A stretch of 8,893 nucleotides of DNA. It comes from Tannerella sp. (lineage in GTDB: Bacteria > Bacteroidota > Bacteroidia > Bacteroidales > Tannerellaceae). The stretch is from contig JAISJX010000414.1 of the NCBI GenBank assembly GCA_031261145.1, positions 1 to 8,893 of the forward strand, given 5' to 3'. The notes under the pieces are model-generated. The model did not search any database. It was not told where the DNA came from and saw only the letters and a program-made list of their open reading frames with translations. The position numbers and the translations under genes were made by a program. Shown piece by piece: positions 6,300-8,893 of this stretch; position 1 is the first letter of the stretch; each line of letters starts with the position of its first letter.

Positions 6300-7832
6300 C
6301 TAATGTTTTAGGATACGTTCCGTCACCCGGAACAGTAGCCTTTTCATTTCCATAATGTCCAATGACTTTAACGAATCAATCGCCCGTTGCCGGTAATCTT
6401 CCGCCATCTTCCCGACTCGCTCAATCGCCTGTTGAATAGCCTCTTTTTCAAAAGGTTTTTGGTCTCCGTTCCGTTCATTTTGTTCGGATAACGCCGCCAG
6501 CACCGCCGACGGGCGCAATGAACCGGGAACATCTTCCTCAAAGTCCTTTAAATCGTCATTCAACTGATACGCAATACCCAGCGCCTCCGAATAATCGTGT
6601 AAAAGCCTGCGCATCCATTGGTTGCCGCCTGCACAAATCACCCCGAAAACCAGCGCCACCTCGAAAGCCGGAACCGTCTTGTTGCGGGATATTTCCAGCA
6701 CATAATCCATCGTCAATTCCTGCGGTTTGCGAGTCCAAAGCAACTCCATTCCCTGCCCGCGGCAAAGGCGGATATGGGCTTCCGCCGCCGTCCGCATCAA
6801 TTCCATGTTATTACACATCGACAGAATCCGGTAGCCCTCGCCCAACAGGATATCCCCGACATTGATAGCGACAGGGACGCCATACACCGAATGAACCGTC
6901 TGTTTCCCGTAACGAAAACCGTCATTATCTTGAATATCATCGTGTACAAGCGATGCTTTATGAAAACATTCCACCGCGATAGCCGCCAACCGTACCTCAT
7001 CCGGAATCGTTGCTTCCCCCGTCAGCGCCATATAGGTGGAGACCAAAAGAAATGGACGCCAGCGTTTTCCATCCCCCGACAGCCATTCGCAAGCGATAGC
7101 CGCTGTAGCATCGCCGTTCGCTCCCAGAATTTCCGCCAATGGCTCATCCGAAAACCATTCTTTGATATTCGTACTAATCGATTCATAGTCAAGCATCCAT
7201 TTCCGTTCAGGCGAATACATACACATCAAATCGTCCACATACGACGTATCTACCTGTGTATCTTTGCATCCCGACAGATTAAGCGGGATAGCCATTCCCG
7301 GTACAGCATGGTTGATAAGCAGCGGGAATGCTTTTTCGAGCGAATCCAGGCAACCCACGCCAATCACTGCCTCTACGACACCGCTCTCAATCAGTTCGAT
7401 AACCGAAGTAAATCCCTCCGCCACAATGCTTATCATGCCTAAGCTTTCCGCCTTGTCCTGTAAATCAGGAATAGAACAACTGCCGCAACGGTAACACAAC
7501 AAACCCAATTCGTCGATTTGCGCCTTGCATCCGGCTGAATTACTCAAGCATTGCGGGAGTAACAGAATCCGTTTCTCATACGGGATAGAAGCGACCGTTT
7601 CTTTCCATACACAGTTATGAATCTCCACCATAAGCCATCCTTTCAGCCTTCCGTCAAGATGATTTTCTTTGATAAGTCGCTCTGAAAGTTCAGACAAATC
7701 GCGAACGGACAAAGGCGGTGTAAGGGAATACCCGCCAACAGAACCGGCGATGATTTCCCGCAAACGCATTCTCTCCGTAAACGACTGAGGAACCGTATAG
7801 ATAGCTTTTTTTTCTACCGCTACATCATCCAT
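6300..7832 (-). CDS. DUF116 domain fused to trans-polyprenyl diphosphate synthase
   Basis: This is a two-domain protein of 510 residues from the ATG at 7832. Residues about 65-200 resemble DUF116, a cysteine-rich family of unknown function: LLLPQCLSNSAGC (90-102), LLCYRCGSC (111-119), AVIGVGC (155-161) and SGCKDT (187-192). Cysteines 95, 102, 113, 116, 119, 161 and 189 are candidate metal or Fe-S ligands. Residues about 240-510 form a trans-isoprenyl diphosphate synthase: GKRWRP (255-260), first aspartate-rich motif DDIQD (298-302), RGQGMEL (358-364), a KT pair (385-386) and second aspartate-rich motif QLNDDLKD (423-430). It should condense isopentenyl diphosphate onto an allylic primer with Mg2+. 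Alanine 293, five residues before the first motif in HKASLVHDD, is typical of longer-chain synthases (IspB has HTATLLHDD) rather than aromatic-blocked short-chain ones; this is only a hint. The open frame extends to a TTG at 7847, but the ATG at 7832 overlapping the radical SAM stop as ATGGATGA is preferred. Confidence 0.88.
   Translation of the reverse strand: MDDVAVEKKAIYTVPQSFTERMRLREIIAGSVGGYSLTPPLSVRDLSELSERLIKENHLDGRLKGWLMVEIHNCVWKETVASIPYEKRILLLPQCLSNSAGCKAQIDELGLLCYRCGSCSIPDLQDKAESLGMISIVAEGFTSVIELIESGVVEAVIGVGCLDSLEKAFPLLINHAVPGMAIPLNLSGCKDTQVDTSYVDDLMCMYSPERKWMLDYESISTNIKEWFSDEPLAEILGANGDATAAIACEWLSGDGKRWRPFLLVSTYMALTGEATIPDEVRLAAIAVECFHKASLVHDDIQDNDGFRYGKQTVHSVYGVPVAINVGDILLGEGYRILSMCNNMELMRTAAEAHIRLCRGQGMELLWTRKPQELTMDYVLEISRNKTVPAFEVALVFGVICAGGNQWMRRLLHDYSEALGIAYQLNDDLKDFEEDVPGSLRPSAVLAALSEQNERNGDQKPFEKEAIQQAIERVGKMAEDYRQRAIDSLKSLDIMEMKRLLFRVTERILKH
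7825..7832 (-). other. Stop/start overlap ATGGATGA joining radical SAM and DUF116-synthase genes
   Basis: The radical SAM gene ends with TGA at 7825-7827, and the preferred ATG of the next gene is at 7830-7832, giving an 8-nt overlap. This is the geometry expected for translational coupling. It decides the start: the upstream TTG at 7845-7847 would add only five residues (MDLAP) with no better ribosome site. A similar 7-nt overlap, ATGCTGA, joins the barrel protein and the cyclase at 5390-5396. Confidence 0.6.
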
Positions 7833-8893
7833 AGGCGCCAAATCCAAAAAAGTAATTTTTCTTCACCCAACGGTAGATCGCATTCTGTTCGGGAATTTCC
7901 TCTCCCGGCATCGAATGTCCTGCCAAAACGTGCATCTTTTTAAACTCCTCCAATACTGAACCTCTTGTTGTAGAATCGATTGCCCCTTGCTGTTCGAGAA
8001 AACGAACCATCAGTTCCGGATTTTCCAGAATGATGCAGCCTCTCGAAATCTGCGCCGTCACTTTCCGGAAGTCTTCCAGAAAGGTTGATTTTTCAAATAT
8101 CTCACTCAGGTTAGACGCATCCTCATTGAGAAAATCCTTCGCCATCTGCATTGGCGGACAAAACTCCACCGCTCCCGCAGGCGAGATATGGTGACTTATA
8201 CCTACCGCTCCAGGACACAGCGCATTACCTTTATCATCCCAGTAAGCATCTACGATTTGAAGGGGCGCATCCCGTCGCTGTTCCACGATAAACCGGCGGA
8301 GTTCACGGATTTGCGCTTTGTCTAATGCATTCGCTATGTTTGATTCCGCTCCCACCGGACGATAAATGTAGTACCATAAATAATGTACGCCTTCTTTTGC
8401 CAGCAAATCAAGATAAGCTCTGTTTACCAAGTCATTGTAATTGCTTTTACAGATACTTGCCGACGCGCCGATAATCAGTTTCGCTTTCCGGCAAGCCCTT
8501 ACGCCGTTCAACGTCCGCTCAAAGACATCCTGTTTGCCGCGCCGTATATCGCTCTCATCTTTAAGCCCTTCAATACTGATAAGCGGCGTTACGTTCCCTA
8601 ATTTTTTAAACTGCATCGCTATCTCTTCCGTCAGCAATGTACCGTTCGTAAACACTTGGAAATAACAGTCCGAATGTTTGGCGATTATATCCAACAATCC
8701 CTTATACATCAGCGGTTCGCCGCCTAAAATCCCGAAAAAATACGAACCTTTCTTTTTGCACTCCGCAATGATGCCGTCCAATTGCTTCAGGGTAAGCGAT
8801 TTTTTGCCTCCCGCCGAAACCCAACACCCGCTACAGGCGAGGTTGCAACTCTCCGTAATTGAAATCATTACAAATGCCGGGAAAAAAGGTTTA
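7825..8893 (-). CDS. Radical SAM enzyme with C-terminal cysteine (twitch/SPASM-like) region, 5'-partial
   Basis: The protein opens with ITESCNLACSGCW, carrying the CxxxCxxC motif that binds the [4Fe-4S] cluster used to cleave S-adenosylmethionine. The GGEP motif (GILGGEPLMY) and the strand FQVFTNGTLL follow at the usual distances. Numbered from the first in-window Met at 8868, the cluster cysteines are C8, C12 and C15. The C-terminal half has C218 (ALCPGAVG), C237 (EFCPP) and C278 (RGCII), which could hold one auxiliary cluster as in twitch or reduced SPASM domains. The frame stays open past that Met to the window edge (KPFFPAFV precedes it), and radical SAM proteins usually have such a lead-in before the motif, so the true start lies upstream of the window. 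It overlaps the DUF116-synthase gene by 8 nt. A role in modifying the terpenoid or a pathway partner is inferred. It differs from HpnH in its C-terminal cysteines, so I do not call it adenosylhopane synthase. Confidence 0.87.
   Translation of the reverse strand, partial: KPFFPAFVMISITESCNLACSGCWVSAGGKKSLTLKQLDGIIAECKKKGSYFFGILGGEPLMYKGLLDIIAKHSDCYFQVFTNGTLLTEEIAMQFKKLGNVTPLISIEGLKDESDIRRGKQDVFERTLNGVRACRKAKLIIGASASICKSNYNDLVNRAYLDLLAKEGVHYLWYYIYRPVGAESNIANALDKAQIRELRRFIVEQRRDAPLQIVDAYWDDKGNALCPGAVGISHHISPAGAVEFCPPMQMAKDFLNEDASNLSEIFEKSTFLEDFRKVTAQISRGCIILENPELMVRFLEQQGAIDSTTRGSVLEEFKKMHVLAGHSMPGEEIPEQNAIYRWVKKNYFFGFGAYG

Noticed and set aside
6618..7442. 274-codon open frame on the plus strand, antisense to the DUF116-synthase gene
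   Set aside because: It lies wholly opposite a well-supported gene with conserved motifs, its translation shows no recognisable domain, and antisense open frames arise easily from the codon bias here.
7833..7847. Five-residue N-terminal extension of the DUF116-synthase from a TTG
   Set aside because: The ATG at 7832 overlaps the upstream stop in standard coupling geometry; the TTG adds only MDLAP and lies deeper inside the upstream gene.
7825..8893. HpnH (adenosylhopane synthase) as identity of the radical SAM protein
   Set aside because: The CxxxCxxC opening fits, but the C-terminal CPG, CPP and RGC cysteines point to an auxiliary-cluster enzyme, and no other hopanoid-specific gene is present.
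1..8893. CRISPR arrays, tRNAs, rRNAs, insertion sequences
   Set aside because: I saw no regularly spaced direct repeats, no tRNA-like cloverleaf with a CCA end, no rRNA segments and no transposase motifs on either strand.

Overview
The window comes from a Bacteroidota genome, most likely the Bacteroidales. This is inferred from moderate GC, A/T-rich gene starts with no strong Shine-Dalgarno sequences, and the style of the secreted proteins; no rRNA or marker gene confirms it. Every gene I accept lies on the minus strand, so transcription runs from high to low coordinates.

Right part (about 8893 to 3663): a tightly packed four-gene block that reads as a terpenoid pathway. In transcription order it holds a radical SAM enzyme (cut by the window edge), a fusion of a DUF116 cysteine-rich domain to a trans-polyprenyl diphosphate synthase, a 294-residue protein of the prenyltransferase/terpene-cyclase alpha-barrel superfamily, and a 577-residue squalene-hopene-cyclase-like class II cyclase with a DADDTA catalytic motif. 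Two of the three junctions are overlapping stop/start pairs and the third has a 25-nt gap, so the four are probably co-transcribed and in part translationally coupled. The simplest model is that the synthase builds a linear polyprenyl diphosphate, the class II cyclase protonates and cyclises it or a derivative, and the radical SAM and DUF116 domains modify or support the product. No squalene synthase (HpnC/D/E or SQS type) is visible here, so the substrate need not be squalene. The product is unknown.

Middle (3568 to 1128): two tandem paralogous exported PQQ-like beta-propeller proteins, 14 nt apart and starting 94 nt after the cyclase. They look like a gene duplication and may belong to the same transcription unit.

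Left part (1127 to 1): a 373-nt non-coding stretch rich in CGTCATT/AATGACG units arranged as perfect inverted repeats, one of them followed by a T-run that could end transcription. Next is a membrane-anchored or exported TpbA-like dual-specificity phosphatase. Last, at the window edge, is an NTF2/SnoaL-like reading frame whose start region appears disrupted.

The strongest candidate for something undescribed is the terpenoid block with its DUF116-prenyl synthase fusion and paired cyclase-fold proteins.
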